Part shown: one piece after another, positions 27,215-36,109 of the stretch
How the letters are laid out: every line of letters begins with the position of its first letter
Position numbering within the stretch: the stretch's first letter is position 1
Assembly (NCBI GenBank): GCA_023953835.1
Contig: JAMLJB010000002.1
Span: forward strand, 154,630 to 218,629
DNA length: 64,000 nt
DNA from: Rhizobiaceae bacterium
GTDB lineage: Bacteria > Pseudomonadota > Alphaproteobacteria > Rhizobiales > Rhizobiaceae
Direction: 5' to 3'
Made by a program: the position numbers and the translations under genes
The notes under the pieces: model-generated
Databases searched by the model: none
Seen by the model: the letters and a program-made list of their open reading frames with translations, nothing else
What the model was told of the DNA's origin: nothing

Positions 27215-28062
27215 CCGGCCTTCATGGACAGGTGGCCTTCGTCATCTGGCGCGAGAGCATGGAAGCGCTGCTCGTCGTCGGCATCCTCCACGCGTGGCTG
27301 ACACATAACGCCGAGACGAAAGTGATCGCGACCGGCAGGCACTTCCTGTGGGGCGGCGTCGTTGCCGGTCTGGCAGCGGCCTCGCTTCTGGCCGTGGTCA
27401 TTCTGTCCTTTGCGAGCCTGCTGGAGGGCGATCGCGAGGACTATTTCCAGATCGTCATGGCCGGGTTAGCCGCCCTGCTCATCTTGCAGATGGTTGTGTG
27501 GATGCGCCATCGTGGCAGCGGCCTGAAGCGAGACCTCGAACGAGGAGCCCAACAGGCGGTGACCGGCGCCAACTGGTGGAGCCTCTTTCTCCTGGCGATG
27601 ATCGCTGTCGCGCGGGAGGGCAGCGAGACGGTTGTCTTTCTTTACGGCATCCTGGCATCCGCGGGCGAAACGGCGCTCGCCGGCAATATCGCGGCTGCCG
27701 CAGCTGGCTTCGCGCTGGCGGGCGCGACCTATTGGCTGCTTCAGGCTGGCGCCCGGCGCTTTCCCTGGAGCGTCTTCTTCCGAGTCACCGAGATCCTTCT
27801 GCTAGCGCTGGCCGCGTCGCTGATCATGACCGCACTCGATCGCGCGATCGGACTCGACCTCGTCTCCCCGCTCGGCGGGCCCTTGTGGGATACGTCATGG
27901 CTGCTCGACGACAGCGGTCCGCTCGGTGGCTTCGTCGCCGCGGTGACCGGGTATCGGTCCCGGCCCGATCTGATGTCCGCGCTCGTCTACGCTTCATTCT
28001 GGATCGTCGCGGTCGCGCTGCTGCGGATGCGGTTGCCGCATGCTTCGCCCAGACCATCATGA
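27211..28062 (+). CDS. ftrC: FtrC, Ftr1-family iron permease
   Basis: 283 residues, seven predicted helices. Two REGLE-like motifs needed for iron translocation are seen: WRESMEALLV near residue 11 and AREGSETVVFLYG near residue 130. Coupled by overlaps to ftrB and ftrD. Confidence 0.93.
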   Translation: MTGLHGQVAFVIWRESMEALLVVGILHAWLTHNAETKVIATGRHFLWGGVVAGLAAASLLAVVILSFASLLEGDREDYFQIVMAGLAALLILQMVVWMRHRGSGLKRDLERGAQQAVTGANWWSLFLLAMIAVAREGSETVVFLYGILASAGETALAGNIAAAAAGFALAGATYWLLQAGARRFPWSVFFRVTEILLLALAASLIMTALDRAIGLDLVSPLGGPLWDTSWLLDDSGPLGGFVAAVTGYRSRPDLMSALVYASFWIVAVALLRMRLPHASPRPS

Positions 28063-29471
28063 CAGTACGAATCACGCTGCCCGTTCGCGCCTTGCCCGCG
28101 CCCGAGAGCGACATATGGAGAAGCATCGGCGACTGGCTCCGGCGACACCAGTCGGCAATCCGGCGCATGCAGTGGTCGGTGGTGTCGATCTATGCCGTGC
28201 TGCTGATCGTCCCCGTATTCCTGCCGCTTCCGGACAATGCAGCCTATCTGTGGAGCAATTTCACTCGCTTCGCCCAGTTTGTCTTCTGGGGCGTCTGGTG
28301 GCCCTTCGTGCTTCTGAGTACGGCGCTGGTCGGACGGGTCTGGTGCGGACTCCTGTGTCCCGAGGGCGCGATAACCGAATTCGTCAGCAGCCATGGACGC
28401 GGGAGAGCAATCCCCCGCTGGCTGACATGGCCTGGCTGGCCCACCGTCGCGTTCGGCTCCACCACGCTCTACGGACAGATGACCAGCGTCTACCAGTATC
28501 CGCGCCCGGCCCTGCTGATCCTTGGCGGCTCGACCCTTGCGGCTGCCGCGGTCGGTTATTTCTACGGGCGCAATAAGCGCCTCTGGTGTCGATATCTCTG
28601 TCCGGTGAGCGGTGTCTTCGGCCTGCTCGCAAAGCTGGCACCGCTGCATTTCTGCACGGACCCGTTCCTCTGGCAACAGTCGCAGATGTCTAAGATCAAG
28701 CCGGGACCGGTGAACTGCGCGCCTCTCGTGCAACTGCGGACCATGCGCGGCGCCAGCGAATGCCACATGTGCGGGCGCTGCAGCGGCTTTCGCGGCGCGA
28801 TCCGCCTTGCCAGGCGCCCGCCAAGCCACGAGATCGTCCATGTTGCCGGAAAGACCCCGAAGCCCTGGGAAACGGTGCTGATCACCTTCGGGCTGATGGG
28901 CGTCGCCGTGGGCGCGTTCCACTGGTCCGCAAGCCCCTGGCTCGTCGCGATCAAACAAATGGCTGCCGAACGGCTTGTCGAGATGGGCGCGACCTGGCCG
29001 CTCGAAACATCCGCGCCGTGGTGGCTGTTGACCAACTACCCAGAGCGCAACGATGTCCTGACGCTGCTCGACGGGACGGTTCTCGTCGCCTACATCCTGG
29101 CGACCGCCCTCGCCTGCGGCTCCGCGGTGACGCTCTTGCTCGCCATTGCCGCGCGCTGCCTTGGACCGTGGACGACTGCCCGCTTCCATCACCTGGCGCA
29201 GACACTTATTCCGCTGGCCGGCGCCGGCGTGTTCCTCGGCCTCTCCGCCCTCACCGTCAGTCAGCTTCGTTCCGACGGGTTCGCTTTGCCGTTCATCGAC
29301 GAGCTGCGTTTCTCCTTCCTTGCGCTGGCATCGATCTGGTCGGGAATCCTTTGCTGGCAGGTCGGCGGCATCTACACACGTGCAACAGGCCGCCGCGCAT
29401 TGGCGGTGCTGGCCGTGTCTGTGGGGATGAGTGTCGTCAATTCAGGCTGGTTCCTGCTGTTCTGGATCTGA
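28059..29471 (+). CDS. ftrD: FtrD, membrane polyferredoxin of the iron uptake system
   Basis: 470 residues from ATG 28059, which overlaps the ftrC stop (ATGA). NapH/NosR-type membrane ferredoxin: CGLLCPEG and CRYLCPVSG (CX3CP pairs), then CHMCGRCSGF, between helices. The later cysteine group is incomplete for a second full [4Fe-4S] cluster. It likely passes electrons across the membrane to keep the periplasmic FtrAB partners reduced or to recycle copper. Confidence 0.88.
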   Translation: MTVRITLPVRALPAPESDIWRSIGDWLRRHQSAIRRMQWSVVSIYAVLLIVPVFLPLPDNAAYLWSNFTRFAQFVFWGVWWPFVLLSTALVGRVWCGLLCPEGAITEFVSSHGRGRAIPRWLTWPGWPTVAFGSTTLYGQMTSVYQYPRPALLILGGSTLAAAAVGYFYGRNKRLWCRYLCPVSGVFGLLAKLAPLHFCTDPFLWQQSQMSKIKPGPVNCAPLVQLRTMRGASECHMCGRCSGFRGAIRLARRPPSHEIVHVAGKTPKPWETVLITFGLMGVAVGAFHWSASPWLVAIKQMAAERLVEMGATWPLETSAPWWLLTNYPERNDVLTLLDGTVLVAYILATALACGSAVTLLLAIAARCLGPWTTARFHHLAQTLIPLAGAGVFLGLSALTVSQLRSDGFALPFIDELRFSFLALASIWSGILCWQVGGIYTRATGRRALAVLAVSVGMSVVNSGWFLLFWI

Positions 29472-29496
29472 TAGCAACGCGCGGCCCCTCCCGCGA

Positions 29497-30669
29497 TCAT
29501 TCGCGCCCCAGCAGGTAGCTTCCGAAAGCCACCAGAAACAGGCCGAAGGCCGCGATCCAGAGCACGGCCGAAATCCTTAGCCACAGCCCGCCATCGGCAA
29601 CTGGCGTCTCCACCACGAGCCGCGAAAGGCCGGACAGCATGATCGCTACGAATGCGGCCGTCGCCGGGGCGGAGTCCGAGAAGGGGTGGCCGCTGTGCTT
29701 GCGGATCATGCTTGCCATGATAGCCAGGTCCATCATGCCAAAGGCGCCGATCGTCCAGGCGTGGATGCCGGCGCCCCGCCCCACGGTTCCCGGAACGAAG
29801 ACATGGAGTGCTAGAAGCATGAAGCCGGTGACGGTCCAGCAATAACCGACGTGCAATGCAAGGATCGACCAAGGCGCACTGCCCTGCCAGCCGCGCCATT
29901 GCGCAACGCGCATGAGTTGACAGACGGCAGCGGCGGCGCACGCCGCACCCGTCAGCCACGCCTGCGGAGCGATGGACCAAGCGGCGAGGGCGCACGTCGT
30001 CGCAATCGCCGCGGCGCGTTCCACCTGCATCGAAAGCCCGATGAGACGCAGCCCGCCTGTCTGCTGTACGTAGGCTGCAGTCAGGGCAGGAACGATCCGC
30101 CCTCCAATGATCGCGATCAGGCCGACGATCGACGCGATAGCGATCCTGAGCGCAAGTTCGACGTGCCATACTCCCGCCATTGCGACGGTGCTTGCGCAAA
30201 AGCACGAGAGCAGGAGCACGACCTTGACGTTGCGACGGTCCCTGCTCGCAATCACGGGTCTGGCCGCAACGACCGTGAGAGACAAGACAAAGATGGCGGC
30301 AAACGCGAGCCCCACGGTGGCGAACAGGAAGTATGACGCGCGCGCGGCCACCCATGTTGTAACCAGAAAGCGCATCGTCGAGAGGGAAACGGCGGGCTGT
30401 TTCGTCCAGCGAGGCAGGGCCGTCAGGAGGAATCCGGCAAGGACCGCAGGAACCGTTCCGAACAACAGGGCGTTTCGATGCCACACGCCGGGGACGCCGC
30501 CGGACAAGGTTTCTGTCATAAACGTCAGGGGCAGCCAAGCCGCAGCCCCCAGCATGGCGTCTATCGCCGCCATGAGGAAGAATAGCCTGAAGGGCTCCCG
30601 CCTCCTTGTGGTGCCCCATTCGGGGCAACTTGGAGATCTGTGCCGGATCGAAGCGGTTCGCTTTTCCAT
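29497..30669 (-). CDS. NnrS family protein (second copy)
   Basis: 390 residues from ATG 30669; about 12 helices. Conserved NnrS elements are WHRNALLFGTVPAVLAGFLLTA, GGRIVPALTAAYVQ and the late HAWTIGAFGMMDLAIMASMIRKHSG. It is more divergent than the 19429 copy. The longer start at 30726 lies only 11 bases from the NnrR box, whereas 30669 leaves 76 bases, so 30669 is preferred although its ribosome site is weak. Convergent with ftrD (25 bases). Confidence 0.85.
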   Translation of the reverse strand: MEKRTASIRHRSPSCPEWGTTRRREPFRLFFLMAAIDAMLGAAAWLPLTFMTETLSGGVPGVWHRNALLFGTVPAVLAGFLLTALPRWTKQPAVSLSTMRFLVTTWVAARASYFLFATVGLAFAAIFVLSLTVVAARPVIASRDRRNVKVVLLLSCFCASTVAMAGVWHVELALRIAIASIVGLIAIIGGRIVPALTAAYVQQTGGLRLIGLSMQVERAAAIATTCALAAWSIAPQAWLTGAACAAAAVCQLMRVAQWRGWQGSAPWSILALHVGYCWTVTGFMLLALHVFVPGTVGRGAGIHAWTIGAFGMMDLAIMASMIRKHSGHPFSDSAPATAAFVAIMLSGLSRLVVETPVADGGLWLRISAVLWIAAFGLFLVAFGSYLLGRE

Positions 30670-30736
30670 TTTGTTGGCGGCGGGTCGGCTCCAGGACGAA
30701 AGCGCGGCCATCAATTCAGAAATCATCGGCCTGTTG

Positions 30737-30752
30737 TTTGCGCTGACGCAAA
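30737..30752. promoter_or_regulatory. NnrR-type box before nnrS copy 2 and a plus-strand orf
   Basis: TTTGCG-CTGA-CGCAAA with flanking TTG and CAA extending the symmetry to 22 bases (30734-30755). Centre is 76 bases from the nnrS start; on the plus side -41.5 would give a start near 30786, ahead of the small coupled genes. Confidence 0.82.
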
Positions 30753-30828
30753 CAACCCTCAGCCAAGCCTGCTACTATTTTATGCGTCTTGCCGGCTTCG
30801 GCTCAACCGATGTCGGAGGATGTGCTGG

Positions 30829-30930
30829 ATGCCCGCTTCGACACTCATGCTCGCCCCCAATGCGGATCCGGCTGACCGACACAAGTACCCGGGAGCCTGG
30901 GAGGAGCAAGGACGACATGCCCGTGATTGA
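30829..30930 (+). CDS. 33-codon leader-type ORF overlapping the next gene
   Basis: ATG 30829 has GGAGG about nine bases upstream. It encodes 33 polar residues and stops 14 bases inside the following gene, an arrangement that allows translational coupling. No family recognised; it may be a leader peptide or chance. Confidence 0.3.
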   Translation: MPASTLMLAPNADPADRHKYPGAWEEQGRHARD

Positions 30931-31306
30931 TCTGTCGCAAGGAACCGATCACCCCGCTCGTCACCTGCGTCCGACGGTTGTCCGCCGGCTGACGACCCTG
31001 ATGAGGGAGGTTCAGCTCGATTGCGAATGTCACTCTCGCCTCGACGAGGCGCTTGTTCGGTTTGCTGCACTGGAGGAACAGCGGGAAGCATGCGAGCATC
31101 TTGCCAGCGCGCGACGTCAGCGCGAACGCATCGATGCAGTGCTTTTCTTCCTCCAGGACCTCGACGATTTGACCGTGACTGAAGGCGACCGCAGCGTTTA
31201 CCTCGATATCGCACTCCTCTTCGACGACATTGCTACGACTGCGAGGGCGGGCGCATTTGCCATGCGGCAGCTCTCGCCATGCCCAGCTGAAGCTGACGGG
31301 TCCTAA
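30917..31306 (+). CDS. hypothetical helical protein under an NnrR-type box
   Basis: 129 residues from ATG 30917 with AAGGA six bases upstream. It is predicted mostly helical (VVRRLTTLMREVQLDCECH, LDEALVRFAALEEQREACEH), with no membrane segment. The same frame is open for 800 bases further upstream, opposite nnrS, but that part is an antisense shadow. No family recognised. Confidence 0.45.
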   Translation: MPVIDLSQGTDHPARHLRPTVVRRLTTLMREVQLDCECHSRLDEALVRFAALEEQREACEHLASARRQRERIDAVLFFLQDLDDLTVTEGDRSVYLDIALLFDDIATTARAGAFAMRQLSPCPAEADGS

Positions 31307-31349
31307 ACCGACCCCGAGCATGTTTCGCAACTGGCCTCGGTCAGATGAT

Positions 31350-31610
31350 TCACCAAGCCGTCACTTGGGCGCGTTTTCCGACTTGGATCCTCCACTCCGA
31401 CGGACCTTGCCGAATGCAAGTCCAGCTATGCTCCCCATCAAAGAAAGCCGCGAACTTCCGCTCGAGCGCCGTGGGGTCGAAGGCGCAGACGAAAGTGAAG
31501 GTCTGACTTGGCCTGAGACCATCGAACATCGATAAGACTGCTGCCTGTTGTTTCGCTGCAGGCAGTCTTCGCACATCATAGGTCATGTCATTCTGGGATT
31601 GGACGGGCAT
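31350..31610 (-). CDS. single DUF2249 domain protein
   Basis: 86 residues from ATG 31610 with AGGAAA upstream. Pattern YDVRRLPAAKQQAAVLSMFDGL, TFTFVCAFDPTALERKF, WRIQVGKR fits DUF2249. The NnrR-like box 55 bases upstream gives a standard promoter distance, which also argues against the longer start at 31679 that lies inside the box. Confidence 0.7.
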   Translation of the reverse strand: MPVQSQNDMTYDVRRLPAAKQQAAVLSMFDGLRPSQTFTFVCAFDPTALERKFAAFFDGEHSWTCIRQGPSEWRIQVGKRAQVTAW

Positions 31611-31664
31611 CGATTTCCTGACGACTTGATTGCCGTCATCAGACCAAATCCGATCACCCACCTC

Positions 31665-31680
31665 TTTGTGCAAGAGCAAA
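31665..31680. promoter_or_regulatory. weak NnrR-type box
   Basis: TTTGTG-CAAG-AGCAAA keeps the outer TTTG and CAAA but not full symmetry. It lies between a DUF2249 gene (62 bases from its start) and a small plus-strand orf (55 bases). Confidence 0.5.
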
Positions 31681-31727
31681 GAGAGCGGCGATGACCGGTC
31701 CTATCCTTTTGAAAAAGGAATAGGACG

Positions 31728-31925
31728 ATGCCACCGGCTCGACAGCAAGCCCATTCGGAAATACTTCATTTGATGACTTGCCATCCAGCGACACTGCATG
31801 CGCTGCTTGAAATGCCTCAGCCCGTCGCGTCTCGACAATCGAATGGCACCTTCAGGGGGTTTCGTCGTTTCTTTGCAGCGGTCGTGCGATGGTGGTCGCG
31901 CAAAGTGCGGCACCAGTCGCGATAG
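31728..31925 (+). CDS. small basic protein, possibly DUF1127-like
   Basis: 65 residues with AAGGAATAGGA just upstream of the ATG. The end FRRFFAAVVRWWSRKVRHQ is strongly basic and aromatic, like the start of DUF1127 proteins, but the family's usual tail is absent. Divergent from the DUF2249 gene across an NnrR-like box and convergent with ubiX. Confidence 0.4.
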   Translation: MPPARQQAHSEILHLMTCHPATLHALLEMPQPVASRQSNGTFRGFRRFFAAVVRWWSRKVRHQSR

Positions 31926-31937
31926 GCACCATCCCGC

Positions 31938-32516
31938 TTACGAAACCGGCCCTTCGCCCCATCGTTTCAGTTCATCGCCAGGATCGATGCCGGCCCAATT
32001 CACCAGTCGGGCAGCAATCTGCCGGATTATCTCATCGACCGACTCCATCTTGACGTAAAATGGCGGCACCGGTGGCGCCACAATCGCACCCATCCTCGCC
32101 AGGACAAGCATTGCCGAGAGATGCCCTTCGTGGAGGGGCGCTTCTCGCGGCGCGAGCACCAGTCGGCGCTTTTCTTTGAGCACGACGTCGGCCGCCCTAG
32201 TCAGGAGGTTATCGCCGAGGCAATGAGCGATTGCGCCCAGCGACCGCATCGAGCACGGCACGACAATCATGCCGCCGGTCCTGAACGAGCCGCTGGCGAT
32301 CGGTGCGGCCAGATTTTCGTGCGAATGAGTGTGCGTCGCCGCAGCTTTCAGGCGAGCCAGGCCGCCAGCGCCGAGTTCGTGGGCGATCGTGGCGTGCGCG
32401 CCTTTCGAAACGACGAGATGCGTCTCCACCCGCATTCGCCAAAGCAACCGAAGTGTTTCGAGCGCCAGGATGGAACCGGACGCTCCCGTGACGCCGACGA
32501 TCAGCCGCTTGTTCAT
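31938..32516 (-). CDS. ubiX: UbiX-family flavin prenyltransferase
   Basis: 192 residues from ATG 32516, overlapping the ubiD stop (ATGA). Makes prenylated FMN for UbiD. Motifs: RLIVGVTGASGSILALETL, GGMIVVPCSMRSLGAIAHC and LAPREAPLHEGHLSAML, all typical. Coupling to ubiD in an NnrR-linked block suggests an anaerobiosis-specific copy. Confidence 0.92.
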   Translation of the reverse strand: MNKRLIVGVTGASGSILALETLRLLWRMRVETHLVVSKGAHATIAHELGAGGLARLKAAATHTHSHENLAAPIASGSFRTGGMIVVPCSMRSLGAIAHCLGDNLLTRAADVVLKEKRRLVLAPREAPLHEGHLSAMLVLARMGAIVAPPVPPFYVKMESVDEIIRQIAARLVNWAGIDPGDELKRWGEGPVS

Positions 32517-34021
32517 TGTTGCTTCCCATCGCCCTGTTGCGGAAAGAATTCGGTCCAGCGCAGGCAGACCTGCTGCTCGATATCCGCCGACATGCGCAGC
32601 TCCTTTCCCCACTCGCGGCTGGTTTCGGGTCCGATCTTGCGTGTCGCGTCGAACCCGAGCTTGCCTCCCAAACCCTCAAGTGGAGACGCGAAGTCGAGCA
32701 GATCGATGGGCGTGCGGTCTACTCGCATCAAGTCCCGGGACGGATCCATCCGGGTCGCGATGGCCCACATGACATCCGGCCATGACCGGATGTCGATGTC
32801 GTCGTCCACCACGATGACCAGTTTTGTCATCGAGAACTGCGGCAGGAGCGACCAAAACCCCATCATGACGCGCCGCGCCTGACCTGCATAACTCTTCGCG
32901 ATGGAAACCACGGCGATTCTGTACGAACAGGCCTCGGGCGGAAGCCAAGCATCGACGACATCGGGCATCTGCTGCCTCAGAAGCGGCTTGAACACCTCGA
33001 TCAGCGCCTCCCCGAGAACCGAAGGCTCGTCGGGGGCACGGCCGGTGAACGTTGTCAGATAGTGCGCATCGTCGCGCACGCAAATGCGTTTGAGTTGAAA
33101 CACCGGATAGGATGCGGGAGCGTTGTAGTATCCAGTGTGGTCACCGAACGGGCCTTCCAGCGCCACGTCACCCGGCGAGACGACGCCCTCCAACACGATC
33201 TCGGCGCTGGCGGGCACGTGAAGAGGAATGCTTGCGCAGGGCGCGATCGCCATTCGCCGATTGTTGATCATGCCGGCCAGCGCCAGTTCCGAAACGCCGT
33301 CTGGCGCGGGCATCACCGCCGAGATCATCGTTGCGGGGTCGGCCCCGATAACGACCGCGACCGGCATCTCCTCGGCCCCCGCCTGCCACAGCCGGTGATG
33401 CGCCGCTCCGCCGCGCATCGGCAGCCAGCGCAGGATAGCCCGGTCATGGCTGATCACCTGCATCCGGTAGACGCCAAGATTGTAGGCGGCGGGATCGTCT
33501 GCACCCGGCGGTCGGGTGACCACTACCGGCCAGGTTATCAGCGGCCCCGCGTCGTCCGGCCAGCAACGCTGCACGGGAAGGATAGAGAAGTCCGGTTCGG
33601 CCTCATGCCAGTTGCGGGGCGGGGTAACGAACCTGGGGCGAGCCAGCAGTGCGCCCCGTGCGGCAGGCAGCATCAGCCGCGCCTCGCGCAAGGTCGCCGG
33701 CGGTCGCGGCGCCCGCATCCAGGCGAGCAATTCCCCGAGCGTCTTCAATCCAGCCAGGTCAGTGCCCAGACCGCATGCGACGCGCTCCGTCGTACCGAAA
33801 AGATTGGTTACGACAGGAAAGCGCGACGCCTTGCCTCGATCGTCGAGCGGCCTGGACAGGCGCAACACGGGTCCCTTCGCTGCAATCACCCGCCGATGTA
33901 GCTCGGTTATTTCGAGCTGCATCGACACGGGGGCGTCGATCTCCCGCACCTGCCCTCTCGTTTCGAGGAGGGTGAGGAACGAGCCGAGATCAGGGAACGA
34001 CGAAAGATGACGCTGATGCAT
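32513..34021 (-). CDS. ubiD: UbiD-family decarboxylase
   Basis: 502 residues from ATG 34021. Prenyl-FMN-dependent decarboxylase; in ubiquinone synthesis it removes the carboxyl of the polyprenyl hydroxybenzoate. LGVYRMQVISHDRAILRW, EGPFGDHTGYYN and DDDIDIRSWPDVMWAIATR are core motifs with the catalytic Arg/Glu network. A 70-residue in-frame extension upstream crosses the promoter box and is rejected. Its neighbour across the promoter is the DUF6455-ubiTUV operon. Confidence 0.88.
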   Translation of the reverse strand: MHQRHLSSFPDLGSFLTLLETRGQVREIDAPVSMQLEITELHRRVIAAKGPVLRLSRPLDDRGKASRFPVVTNLFGTTERVACGLGTDLAGLKTLGELLAWMRAPRPPATLREARLMLPAARGALLARPRFVTPPRNWHEAEPDFSILPVQRCWPDDAGPLITWPVVVTRPPGADDPAAYNLGVYRMQVISHDRAILRWLPMRGGAAHHRLWQAGAEEMPVAVVIGADPATMISAVMPAPDGVSELALAGMINNRRMAIAPCASIPLHVPASAEIVLEGVVSPGDVALEGPFGDHTGYYNAPASYPVFQLKRICVRDDAHYLTTFTGRAPDEPSVLGEALIEVFKPLLRQQMPDVVDAWLPPEACSYRIAVVSIAKSYAGQARRVMMGFWSLLPQFSMTKLVIVVDDDIDIRSWPDVMWAIATRMDPSRDLMRVDRTPIDLLDFASPLEGLGGKLGFDATRKIGPETSREWGKELRMSADIEQQVCLRWTEFFPQQGDGKQQ

Positions 34022-34070
34022 GAAATGGCCCAGGTTGACGGCAGCTATCACACCCTCGGCCGACGCGTTC

Positions 34071-34086
34071 TTTGCGGAAGTGCAAA
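34071..34086. promoter_or_regulatory. NnrR-type box in the ubiD/ubiTUV divergent promoter
   Basis: TTTGCG-GAAG-TGCAAA, extended by TTC and GAA at the ends. Centre is 57 bases from the ubiD ATG and 62 from the DUF6455 ATG, so one site can serve both directions. Confidence 0.78.
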
Positions 34087-34140
34087 GAACGCCGACTTGA
34101 TTAGGATTAGACTCCTGAACAATGTGCCAGGAGGGCTTCC

Positions 34141-34566
34141 ATGCTCGGACATCTGATTGGCGGAATCCGGCTGCTATGGAGCTCCGCGACGGCTTGGGCA
34201 CGCGACCCGCGGCGATGGATCGGGGCGACAAATGTAGTCGACCAGCACGAGCAGGCCCGAACGCGGATGAACTCGACGCAAAATGCTTCCAACAATGTCT
34301 TTAGGCCACCTTTCGCCCCCCAAAACCTCCTCCCATGGGCGATGCGGAGCGTCGACGTCGATCCGGACGAGATCCGCGCCCTTAGAGGCGCGCAGATGCG
34401 CGAGATGCAGCTGATCTGCATGGCGTGCCCGTGCCGGGGGCGTTGCCGGCGCGACCTCGCGACGGGCGATTTCACACGGCGGTACCGGCACTATTGTCCG
34501 AACGCCGCCGGTCTGACCGAGATGGCCAGCGCCTGTCACGGTAGCGGCCGGGCGAGCGTGAGATGA
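34141..34566 (+). CDS. DUF6455 family protein
   Basis: 141 residues. A hydrophobic N-terminus (MLGHLIGGIRLLWSS) is followed by VDPDEIRALRGAQMREMQLICMACP and CRGRCRRDL ending in YCPNAAGL. This Cys-rich pattern matches DUF6455, small proteins common near denitrification genes, perhaps metal-binding. Its stop overlaps ubiT (ATGA), placing it at the head of ubiTUV. Confidence 0.78.
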   Translation: MLGHLIGGIRLLWSSATAWARDPRRWIGATNVVDQHEQARTRMNSTQNASNNVFRPPFAPQNLLPWAMRSVDVDPDEIRALRGAQMREMQLICMACPCRGRCRRDLATGDFTRRYRHYCPNAAGLTEMASACHGSGRASVR

Positions 34567-35114
34567 CGCTGGAAGCAACGGAAGCTAGACTGCCGGCATT
34601 CGCCCAGCACCTGTTCCCGGTCGTTGCAGGGTTGCCGCTCGGCCCGATGCTGACGCTATCCCTGCGCTCGCTTGCCCGGCGGCGACCGGGGCTATTCGAA
34701 CGCTTGGGCGAGCACAAATCCGTGCGCTATTTCGTCGATCCGGTTGATCTGGCATTTGCGTTCACGATCGTCCCGGACGGGATGCGATCGGTCGTCCGGG
34801 TTGTGCGGAAGGAGGAAACGGCGACATCGAGCGTCGTAGTCAGAGGTCCTCTCCTGATGCTGCTCGGTCTGCTCGACGGCACGCTCGACGGGGATGCACT
34901 GTTCTTTAGCCGAGTGATATCGATCAGCGGCAGCACCGAGGCGGTGCTTGCTCTGAGAAATACGATCGAGGATGCAGAACTGCTTCCCGCCGACCTGCTC
35001 GGACTGAGCGGGGCTCTCGCCCGGGCGGCGAATGCCGGGATCCTCGGCGGCCTCGATGCGATGCGGCGGCTCGACGCGTCTGCAAAGCCCGGACCAGCGC
35101 AGGAGAAATCATGA
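34563..35114 (+). CDS. ubiT: UbiT, SCP2-domain ubiquinone accessory factor
   Basis: 183 residues, SCP2 lipid-binding fold. UbiT is required with UbiU and UbiV for O2-independent ubiquinone synthesis and probably holds the lipid intermediates. Seen: an N-terminal helical segment, FVDPVDLAFAFTIVPDG, VVRGPLLMLLGLLDGTLDGDALFFSR and ISGSTEAVLALRN. Coupled to both neighbours by ATGA overlaps. Confidence 0.9.
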   Translation: MTLEATEARLPAFAQHLFPVVAGLPLGPMLTLSLRSLARRRPGLFERLGEHKSVRYFVDPVDLAFAFTIVPDGMRSVVRVVRKEETATSSVVVRGPLLMLLGLLDGTLDGDALFFSRVISISGSTEAVLALRNTIEDAELLPADLLGLSGALARAANAGILGGLDAMRRLDASAKPGPAQEKS

Positions 35115-36109
35115 GCTCGACGCGTATAGAACTGGTATGTCCGGCAGGGACGCCTGCAACGCTGAGGGCGGCAGTGCAGGCCGGCGCCGACGCCGTGTAT
35201 TGCGGGTTTCGCGACGAAACCAACGCCAGGAACTTTCCCGGGCTCAATTTTTCGACGGAGGAAATGGCGGAAGGGGTCCGTTTCGCCCACGCGCATGGCA
35301 GCAAGGTCTTGGTCGCCATTAACACCTTCGGCAGGGTGGGCAGCGTGGACATGTGGCGCAAGGCGGCGGATGCGGCGGCCGGGTGCGGCGCGGACGCCAT
35401 AATCGCCGCCGACATCGCTGTGCTCGATCACGTCGCAAGGAACCACAGACAAATCCGCCTTCATTTGTCGGTACAGGCTGCAGCCGCCACGCCGGAGGCG
35501 ATCGGCTTCTATGTCGAGACGTTTGGCGTTCGTCGGGTCGTCCTGCCGCGAGTGCTGTCCATTCAGGAAGTTGCCACACTCAACCGGGATATCCGCGTCG
35601 AGACGGAGGCCTTCGTATTTGGCGGTCTCTGCGTGATGACGGAGGGTCGCTGCTATCTCTCCTCTTACGCGACCGGGAAGTCGCCGAACCTGAACGGTGT
35701 CTGCTCGCCGCCGGAAATGGTCAGCTACGAGGAGGATATCGACGGCACCGTGGCGCGATTGTCCCGCTTCACCATCGACCGCTATACACCCGGTGCGCCG
35801 GTGGGGTACCCGACGCTGTGCAAGGGAAGGTTCAAGGCTGGTGACAAAACCTCTTACCTATTCGAGGATCCCGTCAGCTTGAATGCCGGAAGCATGATTG
35901 CCGGGCTGAAGGCGGCTGGCGTGACGGCCTTGAAGATCGAGGGGCGCCAGCGCGGCAAGGGCTATGTGACCGAGGTGGTTCGCACCTTCAGGAAGGCCGT
36001 GGACGCGGTCGAGCAAGGCAGCGACGCAATCGAGATCGACCGCATACTGGCGGGTCAGTCGGAAGGCGGCCGACAGACGACCGGCGCCTACAAGAAGTCG
36101 TGGAGATGA
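35111..36109 (+). CDS. ubiU: UbiU, U32-family O2-independent hydroxylase subunit
   Basis: 332 residues. Peptidase U32 family fold that in UbiU/UbiV carries a [4Fe-4S] cluster and hydroxylates ubiquinone precursors without O2. The four Cys in CVMTEGRCYLSS, NGVCSPPE and YPTLCKGRF match the E. coli ligand set. N-terminus ELVCPAGTPATLRAAVQAGA is typical. Overlaps ubiV. Confidence 0.93.
   Translation: MSSTRIELVCPAGTPATLRAAVQAGADAVYCGFRDETNARNFPGLNFSTEEMAEGVRFAHAHGSKVLVAINTFGRVGSVDMWRKAADAAAGCGADAIIAADIAVLDHVARNHRQIRLHLSVQAAAATPEAIGFYVETFGVRRVVLPRVLSIQEVATLNRDIRVETEAFVFGGLCVMTEGRCYLSSYATGKSPNLNGVCSPPEMVSYEEDIDGTVARLSRFTIDRYTPGAPVGYPTLCKGRFKAGDKTSYLFEDPVSLNAGSMIAGLKAAGVTALKIEGRQRGKGYVTEVVRTFRKAVDAVEQGSDAIEIDRILAGQSEGGRQTTGAYKKSWR

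Noticed and set aside
30107..30916. 800-base open extension upstream of the 30917 gene
   Set aside because: It is antisense to nnrS copy 2 and crosses the NnrR box; the ribosome site supports ATG 30917.
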